From contig NZ_LN831026.1 of NCBI RefSeq assembly GCF_001457455.1, forward strand, positions 744,001-808,000: a stretch of 64,000 bases of DNA, in the 5' to 3' direction. A program made the position numbers and the translations under genes. Under the pieces are notes generated by a model, which was not told the origin of the DNA, searched no databases, and saw only the letters and a program-made list of their open reading frames with translations. This document shows, in pieces, positions 18,685 to 30,255 of this stretch (position 1 is its first letter; each line of letters opens with the position of its first letter). This stretch comes from Corynebacterium diphtheriae. GTDB lineage: Bacteria; Actinomycetota; Actinomycetes; Mycobacteriales; Mycobacteriaceae.

Positions 18685-20148
18685 ATGCTCAAAAAAACAA
18701 TTACTATCGCGATGGCGTTCGTCGGAATTGTTATCGGCGCCGGCTTCGCCACCGGCCAAGAGGTACTCCAGTACTTCGTGTCCTTCGGAATGATGGGCAT
18801 TTTTGGCGCGGCGCTATCGGCAGTGATTATGACCGTTACCGGTATGGCATCTATCCAGCTGGGGTCGTACTTCCTAGCTAACGATCACGGCTCGGTGTTG
18901 CGTCGAATCTCGCACCCTATTGTGGCGCGTATTCTCGACGTCGCTGTTTTGACCACCCTATTTGCTACGGGCGTGGTTATGCTCGCAGGTTCTGGTTCGA
19001 ACCTCAACCAGCAGTTCGGTTGGCCGGCGTGGGCGGGCTCATTGCTCATGCTGGTGCTCGTGATGGTCGCGGGGCTTCTCGACGTAGACAAGCTCACTGC
19101 TGTTATCGGATCGATTACACCGCTTATCATTATCTTTGTCATCGTCGCGATTGTGTACGCTTTGAGCACCAGCAGCGCTGACATCGATACTCTTAACCAA
19201 GCTGCGGCAACGATTAACTCCGCGACCCCACACTGGGCGCTAGCATCTCTTAACTACGTTGGTTTGGCTCTTATGATGGGTGTCTCTATGGCGATCATCA
19301 TCGGTGGCAACAATGTTGACCCTCGTGCCGCTGGCCTAGGCGGACTTACCGGTGGCGTGATCTACGGTGTGATGCTGACCTTCACCGCGTTAGCTCTTTA
19401 CCGAGTTGCCGACAAGGTAGCTGCTGACGATGTGCCTATGCTGACCATCATTAACGAGATCCACCCAATTTTGGGCACCGTGATGTCGCTCGTTATCGTG
19501 GGCATGATTTTTAACACGGCGTTGGGCATGTTTTACGCCTTTGCTAAGCGTGCTACTTCCTCACGGAGGGCGCTGTTTTACCCTGTATATTTGATCGCTT
19601 CTGCGTTGGGCTTTGCGGCGTCATTCCTCGGCTTTAAAAAGCTGGTGGGCGTGGTTTACCCGGCACTGGGTTACCTCGGTATTTTGCTTGTTGTTGTGGT
19701 TGCTGTGGCATGGTTGCGTGGCTTTGCCAAGATTCGTGACGAGCGTGCTCGCCGCGACAAAATCCATAACCTCATCAAGCGTAAACTGGATCCTACGAAG
19801 CGTTTTAGCTCGAAACAGCAGCGTCAGCTTGATCGTTTGACGCGTGAATCTAACCTCAAGCCAAGTGAGCTGAAAGAAACGATCCGTGAGGAAGTCGTGG
19901 AAGAACTTGCAGGTGCTGCAGATGGTGATGATGTCGACGCAGTAATCGATGAGGCTGCCGGTATCACCACAACCTACGAGCCGATCGAGTTTGAAGATAC
20001 GACCGTCAGCGTGGAAGATACTTCGCTTGGTCTGCCATCGCATGCGCGTCCTATGTCGGAGCTCGAAGACCTCACTACTTTTGAAGAAGACATAGCTGAG
20101 GAGGCTGCTACTAACACACCAGCTGATAAACCGGCGGCGAAGCAGTAA
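18685..20148 (+). CDS. YkvI-like membrane transporter with acidic C-terminal tail
   Basis: 487 residues. About ten membrane helices up to residue 350, beginning with the G-I-V-I-G-A-G-F-A-T-G-Q-E motif, an unwound first helix typical of the LeuT-fold YkvI group. Then a basic, later strongly acidic cytoplasmic tail of about 130 residues (E-E-V-V-E-E-L-A-G-A). Substrate unknown; amino acids or related compounds would fit the fold. It follows betP by 78 bases, within reach of the same transcript, and a terminator follows its stop. The long tail is unusual for the family. Confidence 0.75.
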   Translation: MLKKTITIAMAFVGIVIGAGFATGQEVLQYFVSFGMMGIFGAALSAVIMTVTGMASIQLGSYFLANDHGSVLRRISHPIVARILDVAVLTTLFATGVVMLAGSGSNLNQQFGWPAWAGSLLMLVLVMVAGLLDVDKLTAVIGSITPLIIIFVIVAIVYALSTSSADIDTLNQAAATINSATPHWALASLNYVGLALMMGVSMAIIIGGNNVDPRAAGLGGLTGGVIYGVMLTFTALALYRVADKVAADDVPMLTIINEIHPILGTVMSLVIVGMIFNTALGMFYAFAKRATSSRRALFYPVYLIASALGFAASFLGFKKLVGVVYPALGYLGILLVVVVAVAWLRGFAKIRDERARRDKIHNLIKRKLDPTKRFSSKQQRQLDRLTRESNLKPSELKETIREEVVEELAGAADGDDVDAVIDEAAGITTTYEPIEFEDTTVSVEDTSLGLPSHARPMSELEDLTTFEEDIAEEAATNTPADKPAAKQ

Positions 20149-20163
20149 AAACTTTTTCACACC

Positions 20164-20225
20164 GACGCCCCCATCTCCCGCGAGTGCCCGCTGAGGCAGT
20201 AGCAGGGAGGAGAGGGCGTCGTTTT
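20164..20225 (+). terminator. Terminator after the YkvI-like gene
   Basis: GACGCCC (20164-20170) pairs with GGGCGTC (20214-20220), with inner CTCCC/GGGAG pairing, followed by GTTTTG. Confidence 0.7.
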
Positions 20226-20257
20226 GCTTATCTCTACAGTGTGAGAAACTGGAGAGT

Positions 20258-21133
20258 ATGACTGACCAGCCCATTATTGACTACCGCTTCCTAGAGCCCC
20301 TGCCGCGTGGCATTATTTTGGCGGCGACTCCGCTAGGAAATATTGGTGATGCCTCGCCACGCTTGGCTCAAGCATTAGCTCAAGCGCATGTGGTCGCAGC
20401 TGAGGACACTCGACGCACGCGTGCTCTCGCTCAGGCGTTGGGCGTGGAAATTACAGGTCAGGTGCTCAGCAACTTTGATCACAATGAGCAAGGTCGTGCG
20501 CAGCAACTTGTCGAGATGGCACGAACACACACCGTTGTTGTAGTGACTGATGCCGGTATGCCTATCGTGTCGGATCCTGGATTCCCGTTGGTGGAAGCAG
20601 CACATAAGGCAGGTGTTCCAGTGACATGTTTCCCCGGACCTTCTGCGGTGCCGACCGCTTTGGCGTTGTCGGGGCTTCATGTAGGAAAATTCGCCTTTGA
20701 TGGATTCGCGCCTCGTAAGCAGGGGCAGCGGCGTGCTTGGTTGGAATCTTTGCAACAAGAGCAACGTGCGGTGTGCTTTTTTGAATCGCCTCATCGGATT
20801 GCGGCAACGCTTGCCGACGCCGCCGAGGTGCTCGGTGCGAAGCGTCGTGCGGCCGTAGCGCGTGAGCTCACAAAAACCTTTGAGGAGGTTCGCCGCGGTG
20901 GGCTAGGAGAGCTTGCCGAGTGGGCGGCAATGGGAATAAAGGGGGAGATTAGCGTTGTGATCGAGGGAGTACAACATGTGCAGCATGAAGATGTACACTC
21001 CTTGGTTACAGTAGTGGAAGAGCGTGTTTTGGCAGGTGAAAGGCTAAAATCTGCGTGTGGTGAAGTTGCTGCCCACTATGGGGTGAGCAAGAAACAACTG
21101 TATGATGCCGTCCTCGAATCACGTGCTGAGTAG
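20258..21133 (+). CDS. rsmI: 16S rRNA (cytidine1402-2'-O)-methyltransferase
   Basis: 291 residues of the tetrapyrrole-methylase fold. A-T-P-L-G-N-I-G-D near residue 25 is the RsmI signature, followed by A-E-D-T-R-R-T, T-D-A-G-M-P-x-x-S-D-P-G and the P-G-P-S-A region. The enzyme uses SAM to methylate the decoding-centre cytidine of 16S rRNA. The next gene, metG, starts 23 bases later. The rsmI-metG-tatD-rpf-ksgA-ispE order is conserved across Corynebacteriales. Confidence 0.95.
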   Translation: MTDQPIIDYRFLEPLPRGIILAATPLGNIGDASPRLAQALAQAHVVAAEDTRRTRALAQALGVEITGQVLSNFDHNEQGRAQQLVEMARTHTVVVVTDAGMPIVSDPGFPLVEAAHKAGVPVTCFPGPSAVPTALALSGLHVGKFAFDGFAPRKQGQRRAWLESLQQEQRAVCFFESPHRIAATLADAAEVLGAKRRAAVARELTKTFEEVRRGGLGELAEWAAMGIKGEISVVIEGVQHVQHEDVHSLVTVVEERVLAGERLKSACGEVAAHYGVSKKQLYDAVLESRAE

Positions 21134-21156
21134 GAAATAAATTAAGGTATATAACC

Positions 21157-22989
21157 ATGAATAACCGTGTTCTCGTTTCTGTTGCTTGGCCTTATGCCAA
21201 CGGTCCGCGCCATATCGGCCATGTGGCGGGCTTTGGTGTTCCTTCTGATGTGTTCGCTCGCTACCAGCGAATGTCGGGCGCAGAGGTGCTGATGGTTTCA
21301 GGCACGGACGAGCACGGCACTCCATTGTTGGTACAGGCAGATAAAGAAGGCGTTTCAGTCAAGGAGCTTGCTGACCGCTACAACCGGCAGATCGTTGAAG
21401 ACCTCGCTGGTCTAGGGTTGTCCTACGATCTGTTCACCCGTACCACCACTCGTAATCACTACGCTGTCGTGCAGGACTTGTTCAAGGGCTTGTATGAAAA
21501 CGGCTACATGATCAAAGAGACAACGATGGGTGCAGTTTCGCCATCAACAGGTAGGACGTTGCCGGACCGCTACATTGAAGGAACCTGTCCTATTTGTGGG
21601 GCTTCAGGAGCTCGTGGCGATCAGTGCGATAACTGTGGTAACCAGCTTGATCCAGCGGATTTGATCAATCCTGTATCGAAGATCAACGGTGAAACACCAA
21701 AGTTCATTGAAACGGAGCATTTCCTTCTCGATCTTCCTGCTCTTGCGGATGCACTGGCTGCGTGGTTGAAGGATCGCAAAGACTGGCGCCCCAACGTTTT
21801 GAAGTTCTCGCTGAATCTGCTGGAGGACCTGCGTCCTCGTGCTATGAGCCGTGACATCGACTGGGGTATTCCGATTCCTGTCGAGGGCTGGCAGGACAAC
21901 GGAGCAAAGAAACTCTACGTGTGGTTTGACGCAGTGGTGGGTTACCTATCTGCTTCCATTGAGTGGGCTTATCGCACTGGCGATCCTGAGGCATGGAAGA
22001 AGTGGTGGAACGATCCGGAGTCCTCTGGTTACTACTTCATGGGCAAGGACAACATCACGTTCCACTCCCAAATTTGGCCTGCTGAGCTCTTGGGCTACCA
22101 AGGCAAGGGAGCTAAAGGTGGTTCGGTCCACAGCTTGGGTGAGCTGAACCTTCCCACAGAGGTTGTGTCTTCGGAGTTCCTGACGATGTCGGGCTCGAAA
22201 TTCTCCTCATCCAAGGGCATTGTCATTTACGTCAAGGACTTCCTCAAGGAATTCGGCGCTGATCCGCTGCGTTACTTCATCGCCGTTGCGGGACCGGAAA
22301 ACAACGACACGGACTTCACGTGGGATGAGTTTGTCCGCCGCGTGAACAACGAGCTTGCTAACGGTTGGGGCAACCTGGTTAACCGTACGGTTTCGATGGC
22401 GTATAAGAACTTCGGTGAGGTTCCAACACCTGGTGAGCTGACGGAATCAGATAAGAAGATTCTCGCTCAGGCCGAGGAAGCCTTTGGTGTTGTTGGTGAG
22501 GCGCTGGCACATTCTCGCTTTAAGCAGGGCATTACGCACGCTATGCATATTGTTGGCGAAGCGAATGCTTACATTGCGGAGCAAGAGCCATGGAAGCTTG
22601 CTAAGGATGAGTCGCAGCGTGAGCGTTTGGCTACAGTGCTGTGGACTGCTTTGCAGGTTGTGTCTGACTGCAACGTGCTTCTTACCCCGTACTTGCCTCA
22701 CATTGCCCAGCAGGTGCATGAGACGCTAGGACGCGATGGTGTGTGGGCTGCTAAGCCGCAGATCGTTGAGGTTACTGACGACATGCCCGTTGAACCTATT
22801 GGCGTGGGTATTCCAGAGGCTGGTCAGACCTACCCTGTGATTATGGGTGACTACGTAGCACAGCAGGCACGGTGGGCGCGTATCGACGTTCAACCTAGTA
22901 CTGCACTATCGAAGCCGAAGCCGCTCATTGCCAAGTTGGATCCAGAGCTTGGAGAAACCGGCCCTGAGTGGGCTCCAGTTAATCCGTAG
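21157..22989 (+). CDS. metG: Methionyl-tRNA synthetase
   Basis: 610 residues. Class I signature [11 protein letters not shown] at 12-22 (HIGH box), K-F-S-S-S-K-G as the KMSKS loop near 348-354, and a zinc knuckle C-P-I-C-G...C-D-N-C-G at about 148-163. The C-terminal dimerisation domain found in some enzymes is absent, as in other actinobacteria. It charges initiator and elongator tRNA-Met. tatD follows 21 bases later. Confidence 0.97.
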   Translation: MNNRVLVSVAWPYANGPRHIGHVAGFGVPSDVFARYQRMSGAEVLMVSGTDEHGTPLLVQADKEGVSVKELADRYNRQIVEDLAGLGLSYDLFTRTTTRNHYAVVQDLFKGLYENGYMIKETTMGAVSPSTGRTLPDRYIEGTCPICGASGARGDQCDNCGNQLDPADLINPVSKINGETPKFIETEHFLLDLPALADALAAWLKDRKDWRPNVLKFSLNLLEDLRPRAMSRDIDWGIPIPVEGWQDNGAKKLYVWFDAVVGYLSASIEWAYRTGDPEAWKKWWNDPESSGYYFMGKDNITFHSQIWPAELLGYQGKGAKGGSVHSLGELNLPTEVVSSEFLTMSGSKFSSSKGIVIYVKDFLKEFGADPLRYFIAVAGPENNDTDFTWDEFVRRVNNELANGWGNLVNRTVSMAYKNFGEVPTPGELTESDKKILAQAEEAFGVVGEALAHSRFKQGITHAMHIVGEANAYIAEQEPWKLAKDESQRERLATVLWTALQVVSDCNVLLTPYLPHIAQQVHETLGRDGVWAAKPQIVEVTDDMPVEPIGVGIPEAGQTYPVIMGDYVAQQARWARIDVQPSTALSKPKPLIAKLDPELGETGPEWAPVNP

Positions 22990-23010
22990 TTCTTTTCTAT
23001 ACTGGCTAGC

Positions 23011-23865
23011 ATGTCAAAAAAGAAGCCTCGTCCGATTCCTGTTCCAGCCGATACCATTCCAGGGCTTATCGACGCCCACACACACATCGCCTCGTGTGGT
23101 GCAACGGAACAGGATGAAGTAGATGCTTTCGTGCAACGAGCTCTTGCTGCCGGTGTTGAGCGAATCTGTACCGTAGGCGACGGTCTGGCGGAGGCTGAAT
23201 TTGCGCTTCAAGCAGCGCAGATGAATTCTCGTGTGTTTGCGGCATGCGCTATCCATCCAACACGCGCTCGTGAGCTTGATCAAGCAGCCCGTAACCGGTT
23301 GACTGAGATGGCCCATGATCCGCGCTGTGTTGCAATTGGAGAAACCGGTATTGATACCTACTGGATTACTCACGACCCCGACAACACCGCTGATCTTGAA
23401 ACTCAAGAAGAAGCTTTGCGATGGCACATTGATCTAGCCGTTGCCACTGGTAAAGCCTTGATGATTCACAATCGTGAGGGCGATGACCACCTCATGCGTA
23501 TTCTTGAGGATTCGCCTCAGCCGCCAGAAACTATCCTGCACTGTTTTTCCTCACCGATTGATGTGGCGAAGCAAGCCCTTGATCGTGGATATGTGTTGAG
23601 TTTTGCTGGCAACGTGACTTTCAAACGTAACGAGGAGCTACGTGAGGCTGCGCGGATAGCTCCTATTTCACAGTTGCTGATTGAAACTGACGCTCCTTAC
23701 ATGACTCCCGAGCCTTTTCGAGGTGCACGCAATGAGTCGGCATTGATTGGGCATACAGCGTTGTGCGTTGCTTCCTCCCGTGGGGAATCGGTGGCTGACT
23801 GCGTTGCGGGAATATCTGCGACATTTGATCGTGTGTATGGTGTGGGCACCTCATTTGGGGCCTGA
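23011..23865 (+). CDS. tatD: TatD-family metal-dependent hydrolase/DNase
   Basis: 284 residues. Metal ligands of the family: D-A-H-T-H near residue 20-24, G-E-T-G-I-D near 110, H in M-I-H-N-R, H in L-H-C-F-S and E-T-D-A-P-Y-M-T-P near 229-237. A 3'-5' exonuclease type activity on DNA/RNA is known for homologues. The ATG is preceded by a weak site. The gene is followed by a 144-base gap before rpf2. A copy of each dispersed word (TATCGACGCC at 23067, CCGTGGGGAA at 23778) lies inside the gene. Confidence 0.9.
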   Translation: MSKKKPRPIPVPADTIPGLIDAHTHIASCGATEQDEVDAFVQRALAAGVERICTVGDGLAEAEFALQAAQMNSRVFAACAIHPTRARELDQAARNRLTEMAHDPRCVAIGETGIDTYWITHDPDNTADLETQEEALRWHIDLAVATGKALMIHNREGDDHLMRILEDSPQPPETILHCFSSPIDVAKQALDRGYVLSFAGNVTFKRNEELREAARIAPISQLLIETDAPYMTPEPFRGARNESALIGHTALCVASSRGESVADCVAGISATFDRVYGVGTSFGA

Positions 23866-23949
23866 GTTAACAGCTGTGATTGGTGTGTTGAGCTCGAAGA
23901 GAAGGGCTCGACAATGCTGTGCTGTTATCGTATTGTTATTTTTTATTAA

Positions 23950-25167
<1,218 letters not shown>

Positions 25168-25218
25168 TTTCGCCCTCAACTACTGTCCCCATGCTTGCGC
25201 AGGGTAGATTTATTTCTC

Positions 25219-26106
25219 ATGGAAGATCAGGCATCTGCGCAGTTATTGGGACCGGTGGAAATTCGTCAGTTGGCGGAAAAGCTCGACGTTACTCCCACCA
25301 AAAAACTGGGACAAAACTTTGTCCACGATCCAAACACGGTCAGAATGATCGTTTCTGCAGCCGACCTTAACTCCGATGATCATGTCATCGAAGTGGGGCC
25401 AGGCCTTGGATCCTTAACTCTTGCCTTGCTCGATACGGCTCAAAAAGTCACCGCGGTCGAAATTGATCCCCGCCTTGCACAGCAGCTACCACTGACTGTC
25501 GCAGAACGCGCCGGCCAGTTTGCTGACCGACTCAATCTGATCCACAAAGACGCCCTTACTGTTGCGCCGGATGACATCGATCACCCGACAGCCCTAGTGG
25601 CAAACCTGCCCTATAACGTGTCGGTGCCGGTGCTGCTTCACCTATTGCAGATTTTCCCTACCATTCGCCGCGTGCTGGTGATGGTGCAAGCGGAAGTGGC
25701 AGATCGTCTTGCCGCAGACCCCGGCAACAAGGTTTATGGCGTTCCGAGCGTAAAAGCCTCCTTCTACGGAAACGTCCGTCGCGCTGGTTCCATCGGAAAG
25801 AACGTCTTTTGGCCAGCACCCAAGATCGAATCCGGCCTAGTTCGCATCGATGTCTTTGATCCTGAACACCAACCGTGGCCAGTGACCGATGACATGCGTA
25901 AAGCTGTGTTCCCGCTGATCGACTCAGCCTTTGCACAACGACGCAAGACTCTTCGTGCAGCACTCAGCGGGCACTTTGGCTCAGGGCAGGCTGCAGAGGA
26001 AGCGCTGCGCGCCGCGGGAATCGACCCCATCCTCCGTGGGGAAAAACTCGATATTGCTGACTTCGTTCGTCTTGCCCGCGTCACCGCCGCCCAGGAGCAG
26101 GCATGA
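25219..26106 (+). CDS. ksgA: 16S rRNA dimethyladenosine transferase
   Basis: 295 residues from ATG 25219 (an in-frame TTG at 25195 is less likely). K-L-G-Q-N-F-V-H-D at the N-terminus, V-G-P-G-L-G-S-L-T as SAM-binding motif I, and N-L-P-Y-N-V-S as motif IV identify KsgA/RsmA. It dimethylates two adenines in helix 45 of 16S rRNA. Its stop overlaps the ispE start (ATGA), so the two are translationally coupled. Confidence 0.95.
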   Translation: MEDQASAQLLGPVEIRQLAEKLDVTPTKKLGQNFVHDPNTVRMIVSAADLNSDDHVIEVGPGLGSLTLALLDTAQKVTAVEIDPRLAQQLPLTVAERAGQFADRLNLIHKDALTVAPDDIDHPTALVANLPYNVSVPVLLHLLQIFPTIRRVLVMVQAEVADRLAADPGNKVYGVPSVKASFYGNVRRAGSIGKNVFWPAPKIESGLVRIDVFDPEHQPWPVTDDMRKAVFPLIDSAFAQRRKTLRAALSGHFGSGQAAEEALRAAGIDPILRGEKLDIADFVRLARVTAAQEQA

Positions 26107-27038
26107 CAAGTTACGCCATCACAGCGGTCGCCTCGTCAAAAGTCAACCTTCATCTTGGAGTCGGCAACGCGCGTGACGACGGCTACCACGAACTCGTCAC
26201 CGTATTTCAATCACTGAGCCTGCACGACACCATCACGGTGACACCAGCCGCAGATGATATGCACGATGCCGAGGACCAAGGAATCGTCGCAACGCTGAGC
26301 GTGAGCGGCGACAGTGCCCAAGCCGTGCCTACCGACGCCACCAACCTCGCATGGCAGGCAGCCGAGAAAATGTATCAGGCACATCGTCGCAATGGTGGAG
26401 CCCCCGCCAAGCGCGTGCACATCGCCATCGACAAAGGGATTCCGGTCGCAGGCGGAATGGCCGGTGGATCGGCCGATGCCGCTGCCACGTTAGCAGCCAT
26501 GGCACAGTACTTGGGCAACACCGTCACCGAGCAAGAAATCTTGAGCATTGCAGCTCAGCTGGGCTCCGACGTGCCCTTTACCTACCTCGGTGATACTCGG
26601 CTAGGAACAGGCCGCGGTGAACAACTCGTCCCAGTCTTATCGCGGGGAACCTACCATTGGGCACTGGCGTTTTCTGCGCAAGGCCTATCTACACCCGAGG
26701 TATTCCGCAAAATCGATCAGATGGACCGCCAACCGCATCTCGATGTCACCGCGCTGAACGCAGCGCTGCTTACGGGAGATCCCCATAAAGTAGCAGCGCA
26801 TTTGCACAATGATCTCCAAGCAGCGGCGCTTTCACTACGCCCCGAATTACGCACCATCCTAGAACAAGGTCGTGCCGCTGGAGCACTGGCCGGAATCGTA
26901 TCGGGATCCGGACCCACCTGTGCCTTCCTTTGCGAAGATGCCGAAACTGCCCAAGCAGTAGCCGCGGAATTAAGCGTGCACTACCGAACCGCTGTCGCTA
27001 CCGGACCTGTCCGCGGCGCCCATGTGAAAGGACACTAG
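26103..27038 (+). CDS. ispE: 4-diphosphocytidyl-2-C-methyl-D-erythritol kinase
   Basis: 311 residues of the GHMP kinase family: S-S-K-V-N-L-H-L-G at the start, the ATP loop [15 protein letters not shown] (about 117-131) and the C-terminal G-S-G-P-T-C motif. It catalyses the ATP-dependent step of the MEP pathway to isoprenoids. Four-base overlap with ksgA upstream and one-base overlap (TAGTG) with the ABC-F gene downstream. Confidence 0.95.
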   Translation: MTSYAITAVASSKVNLHLGVGNARDDGYHELVTVFQSLSLHDTITVTPAADDMHDAEDQGIVATLSVSGDSAQAVPTDATNLAWQAAEKMYQAHRRNGGAPAKRVHIAIDKGIPVAGGMAGGSADAAATLAAMAQYLGNTVTEQEILSIAAQLGSDVPFTYLGDTRLGTGRGEQLVPVLSRGTYHWALAFSAQGLSTPEVFRKIDQMDRQPHLDVTALNAALLTGDPHKVAAHLHNDLQAAALSLRPELRTILEQGRAAGALAGIVSGSGPTCAFLCEDAETAQAVAAELSVHYRTAVATGPVRGAHVKGH

Positions 27039-28846
27039 TGGCCAACCTCATCAACCTAGAAAACGTCTCCAAGTCTTTCGGCCTGACAACGCTTCTCGAC
27101 TCGGTGAGCTTAGGTGTTCAAACCGGCGACCGCATCGGCGTAGTAGGCCTCAATGGCGGCGGAAAAACCACACTGCTAGAAATCCTCACGGGGATTGAAC
27201 CACCAGACTCAGGGCGCGTAAGCCACAACACCGACCTACGCATGGCCGTGGTGACCCAACGCGCAGAACTCAACCCAGCCGACAGCGTGGCCGACGTTGT
27301 CCTGTCTCCACTGGGGCTGGAAACTTTCGAATGGGCTTCCAATGCAAAAGTTCGCGAAGTACTCGGCGGCCTCGGGATTGTCGACCTCGGGCTCGATACC
27401 GAAGTGGGGTCACTGTCTGGTGGAGAACGTCGCCGCGTTAACCTCGCCGCAGCGTTAGTCAAAGACCTTGACCTCATCGTGCTCGACGAGCCCACCAATC
27501 ACCTCGACGTTGAAGGTGTACAGTGGCTTGCCGACCACCTGCTTTCCCGCAAACTCGCCATCGTCGTTGTCACCCACGACCGCTGGTTCCTCGACACCAT
27601 TGCCACCCAAACATGGGAAGTTCACGACGGAACTGTCGACGCCTACGAAGGCGGCTACAACGACTGGACCTTCGCACGCGCAGAACGCGCACGCCAAGCA
27701 GACGCCGTCGAACAGCGCCGCCAAAACCTCGCCCGCAAAGAACTAGCATGGCTGCGTCGAGGTGCACCTGCACGAACCTCAAAGCCGCGCTACCGGATTG
27801 AAGCCGCAGAAGCACTAATTGCGGATGTGCCAGAACCACGCAACAAAATCGAACTGATGGCCTTTGCTAAACAGCGCCAAGGAAAAGTCGTCGTCGAGCT
27901 AGAAGACGCCACCATCGCCACCCCAGACGGACGCACATTGGTAGACAACCTCACGTGGCGCCTCGCGCCGGGTGAGCGCATCGGCCTAGTGGGAGTTAAC
28001 GGCTCCGGAAAGACCACGTTGCTGCGTACGATCGTAGGCGACCATGCGCTTACTGCGGGCAAGCGAATCGAAGGCCGAACTGTGCGCTTGGGATGGCTGC
28101 GTCAAGAGCTTGACGACCTCGACCCCACCATGCGTGTTCTCGATGCGGTAGAAGATGTCGCTTCCTACATCACACTAGGAAAGAAAGAAATTTCTGCTTC
28201 ACAGCTCGCCGAACGCCTCGGTTTTTCGGCAAAACGCCAACGCACTCCCGTGGGGGATCTCTCCGGTGGTGAGCGTCGTCGCCTCCAGCTCACGAGGGTT
28301 CTTATGAGCGAGCCGAACCTTTTGCTTCTCGACGAACCCACGAACGACCTTGACATCGACACCCTTCAGGAGCTCGAGTCGCTTCTCGACGGATGGGCCG
28401 GAACACTCATCGTGATCTCCCACGATCGCTACTTGATCGAAAGAATCGCAGATTCTACGTGGGCGCTTTTCGGCGATGGGCAACTAACAAACCTGCCAGG
28501 CGGAATCGACGAGTACCTCAAACGTCGTGAAGCACTGGCTGCCCAGAACCAATCTGGAGTAGTCAACCTTGGCGGCAACAATGAGGCAGCAAGCGCACCA
28601 GTGCCGGAGAAAAAGCTGAGCTCGCAGGAACAACGCGAGATTACCAAACAGATGAACGCCCTAGAACGCAAGATGGGCAAACTCGATCCCAAGATTGCCA
28701 AAATCAACGAGGAAATGGCGGCGGCTGCGCAACGCGTCGACACCGCTGAGCTCACACGACTCGATGCCGAGCTCAACGAGCTGACCGCACAACGCGAAGA
28801 GCTCGAAATGGAATGGATGGACCTAGGCGAACGCCTCGAATCCTAG
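27038..28846 (+). CDS. ABC-F family ATPase (Uup-like)
   Basis: 602 residues from GTG 27038. Two ABC domains without membrane segments: Walker A G-L-N-G-G-G-K-T-T with L-S-G-G-E-R-R-R, then G-V-N-G-S-G-K-T-T with L-S-G-G-E-R-R-R and the two L-D-E-P-T-N-x-L-D motifs typical of ABC-F. The C-terminal 80 residues form a charged coiled coil as in Uup. ABC-F proteins act on ribosomes or, for Uup, bind DNA; the exact role is not visible. It is the last gene of the ksgA-ispE run. Confidence 0.9.
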   Translation: MANLINLENVSKSFGLTTLLDSVSLGVQTGDRIGVVGLNGGGKTTLLEILTGIEPPDSGRVSHNTDLRMAVVTQRAELNPADSVADVVLSPLGLETFEWASNAKVREVLGGLGIVDLGLDTEVGSLSGGERRRVNLAAALVKDLDLIVLDEPTNHLDVEGVQWLADHLLSRKLAIVVVTHDRWFLDTIATQTWEVHDGTVDAYEGGYNDWTFARAERARQADAVEQRRQNLARKELAWLRRGAPARTSKPRYRIEAAEALIADVPEPRNKIELMAFAKQRQGKVVVELEDATIATPDGRTLVDNLTWRLAPGERIGLVGVNGSGKTTLLRTIVGDHALTAGKRIEGRTVRLGWLRQELDDLDPTMRVLDAVEDVASYITLGKKEISASQLAERLGFSAKRQRTPVGDLSGGERRRLQLTRVLMSEPNLLLLDEPTNDLDIDTLQELESLLDGWAGTLIVISHDRYLIERIADSTWALFGDGQLTNLPGGIDEYLKRREALAAQNQSGVVNLGGNNEAASAPVPEKKLSSQEQREITKQMNALERKMGKLDPKIAKINEEMAAAAQRVDTAELTRLDAELNELTAQREELEMEWMDLGERLES

Positions 28847-28864
28847 AAGTGTAGAGTGGGGCGC

Positions 28865-29188
28865 ATGATTTTGATCAACGTGAAATACCAAGTGCGCCCC
28901 GAATACGTCGATACCTTTCTTGATGAGGTGAAGTGGTTTACCGACGCTTGCCGCGCCGAAGAAGGCAACCTCTTTTTCGACTGGTTTAAAAACCCTGAAA
29001 AAGACAACGAATTTATCCTGGTTGAAGGCTTCAAAGACGGCAGCGATGTAGCACACGTACAGTCCGAGGCGTTCCAGCGTGCCTGCGAAGAAATTCCTCG
29101 CTACCTCCTAGAAACACCAAAGATTATTAACGTCTCCATCCCCGGCAAGTCCGAATGGGACACCATGGCTGAATTTGTTGTTGAGTAA
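28865..29188 (+). CDS. ABM-domain putative monooxygenase
   Basis: 107 residues from ATG 28865. The dimeric ferredoxin-like ABM fold is indicated by M-I-L-I-N-V-K-Y-Q-V at the start, E-E-G-N-L-F-F-D-W and E-G-F-K-D near the middle, and H-V-Q-S-E-A-F near residue 70. Homologues (YgiN type) act as quinol monooxygenases or bind aromatic compounds. It starts 18 bases after the ABC-F gene and is followed by a terminator. Confidence 0.75.
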   Translation: MILINVKYQVRPEYVDTFLDEVKWFTDACRAEEGNLFFDWFKNPEKDNEFILVEGFKDGSDVAHVQSEAFQRACEEIPRYLLETPKIINVSIPGKSEWDTMAEFVVE

Positions 29189-29201
29189 AAAAACTTTTTC
29201 G

Positions 29202-29228
29202 GGGTCGCTGTAATGGCGGCCCTTTTTT
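29202..29228 (+). terminator. Terminator after the ABM gene
   Basis: GGGTCGC (29202-29208) pairs with GCGGCCC (29216-29222, one wobble) around a short loop and is followed by six T residues. Confidence 0.75.
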
Positions 29229-29293
29229 ACGCACAAACAGTAGTGAAGAGCGAAAATTTCGCCTTTCGAATTCACTCACGTTAGGAGAACACC

Positions 29294-29683
29294 ATGATCA
29301 AAACAATCGCTCTCGCAGCCATCGGTGCCACCGCTGTTGCCGGAACTGCTGGCGGCGCATGGATATACCACAACTCCAACCAAATCTCCTCGACGTCACA
29401 GGTTGCACAAGTCCACATCGACGGCATGCTCAAGCCCAACAATGAGATCATGATTAGCTCGCCGTGCGCTCCCACCGACACTCATGCCAAGCTCACAACC
29501 AGCTTCGGTGCCACCGCCGACCTAACCCCAGCAGCTGATAGGGGAGAGCTCATTGGTTTTGTTACCGCCCCCAACAACATTGGCCCTGGGCCTGCTGACG
29601 GCTACCACACCGTAACTGTTACCTGCGACTCCGGACTTACCGGTACCGCCACCTTCCCATCCGCGGGAAACGGCGGCCAGTAA
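29294..29683 (+). CDS. Small exported hypothetical protein
   Basis: 129 residues. An N-terminal hydrophobic segment (about 4-25, A/G-rich) acts as signal or anchor; the rest is polar, with two cysteines (S-S-P-C-A-P and V-T-C-D-S-G) that could form a disulfide outside the cell. AGGAG precedes the ATG. It lies 24 bases before an ECF sigma gene and probably shares its transcript, so it may be a component or target of that regulatory cassette. No family recognised. Confidence 0.65.
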   Translation: MIKTIALAAIGATAVAGTAGGAWIYHNSNQISSTSQVAQVHIDGMLKPNNEIMISSPCAPTDTHAKLTTSFGATADLTPAADRGELIGFVTAPNNIGPGPADGYHTVTVTCDSGLTGTATFPSAGNGGQ

Positions 29684-29707
29684 CCTTCAACCAATAGAAA
29701 GTACCCA

Positions 29708-30247
29708 GTGGCACGACGCAACCCTCACGACCCGCGCGAGCACTTCCGCACCTGTTACGTAGCCAACTATCCCAAGATCTTGGCGTACGTTCGTCGACGC
29801 AGCGACACCGCAACCAGCGAAGACCTCACAGCGGAAGTATTCGCCCGTGCGTGGCGACATTGGGAAACACACACCGGCGACGACCTGCCATGGCTCTACG
29901 GCATCGCCCGCAACGTACTCCTCGAGCACTATCGCGCCCGCGACCATCAGACCAGCATCATCCAGGCCAGTGCTCAACAAGTAACCGATCGCACTCCCGA
30001 CCTCACCGAAGCAGTCGACACCAGCTTAAGTATCCATGCGGCCTTGCAACGCCTAAATGAATCCGATCGAGAAATCCTCCTCCTACACGCATGGGAAGGC
30101 CTCGACCCCGCAGAAATCGCCCAAGTTCTTGACATCAGCGCGAACAACGCGCGCGTCAAATTACATCGTGCTCGCACACATCTCGATCAGATTTTGTCCT
30201 CATCCACCACCGCTTCAGTGACCACACTTTCCCCACGGAGGGGGTAA
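29708..30247 (+). CDS. ECF-type RNA polymerase sigma factor
   Basis: 179 residues from GTG 29708. Sigma region 2 spans about 10-75 (D-L-T-A-E-V-F-A-R-A-W) and region 4 about 105-165 (L-H-A-W-E-G-L-D-P-A-E-I-A-Q-V-L), with no region 3, as in ECF factors. The helix-turn-helix ends N-N-A-R-V-K-L-H-R-A-R. It is next to a membrane protein that could hold it inactive. Its last codons (L-S-P-R-R-G) and the Shine-Dalgarno of the next gene are formed by a copy of the dispersed TTCCCCACGG word at 30229. Confidence 0.88.
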   Translation: MARRNPHDPREHFRTCYVANYPKILAYVRRRSDTATSEDLTAEVFARAWRHWETHTGDDLPWLYGIARNVLLEHYRARDHQTSIIQASAQQVTDRTPDLTEAVDTSLSIHAALQRLNESDREILLLHAWEGLDPAEIAQVLDISANNARVKLHRARTHLDQILSSSTTASVTTLSPRRG

Positions 30248-30255
30248 CAATCATC

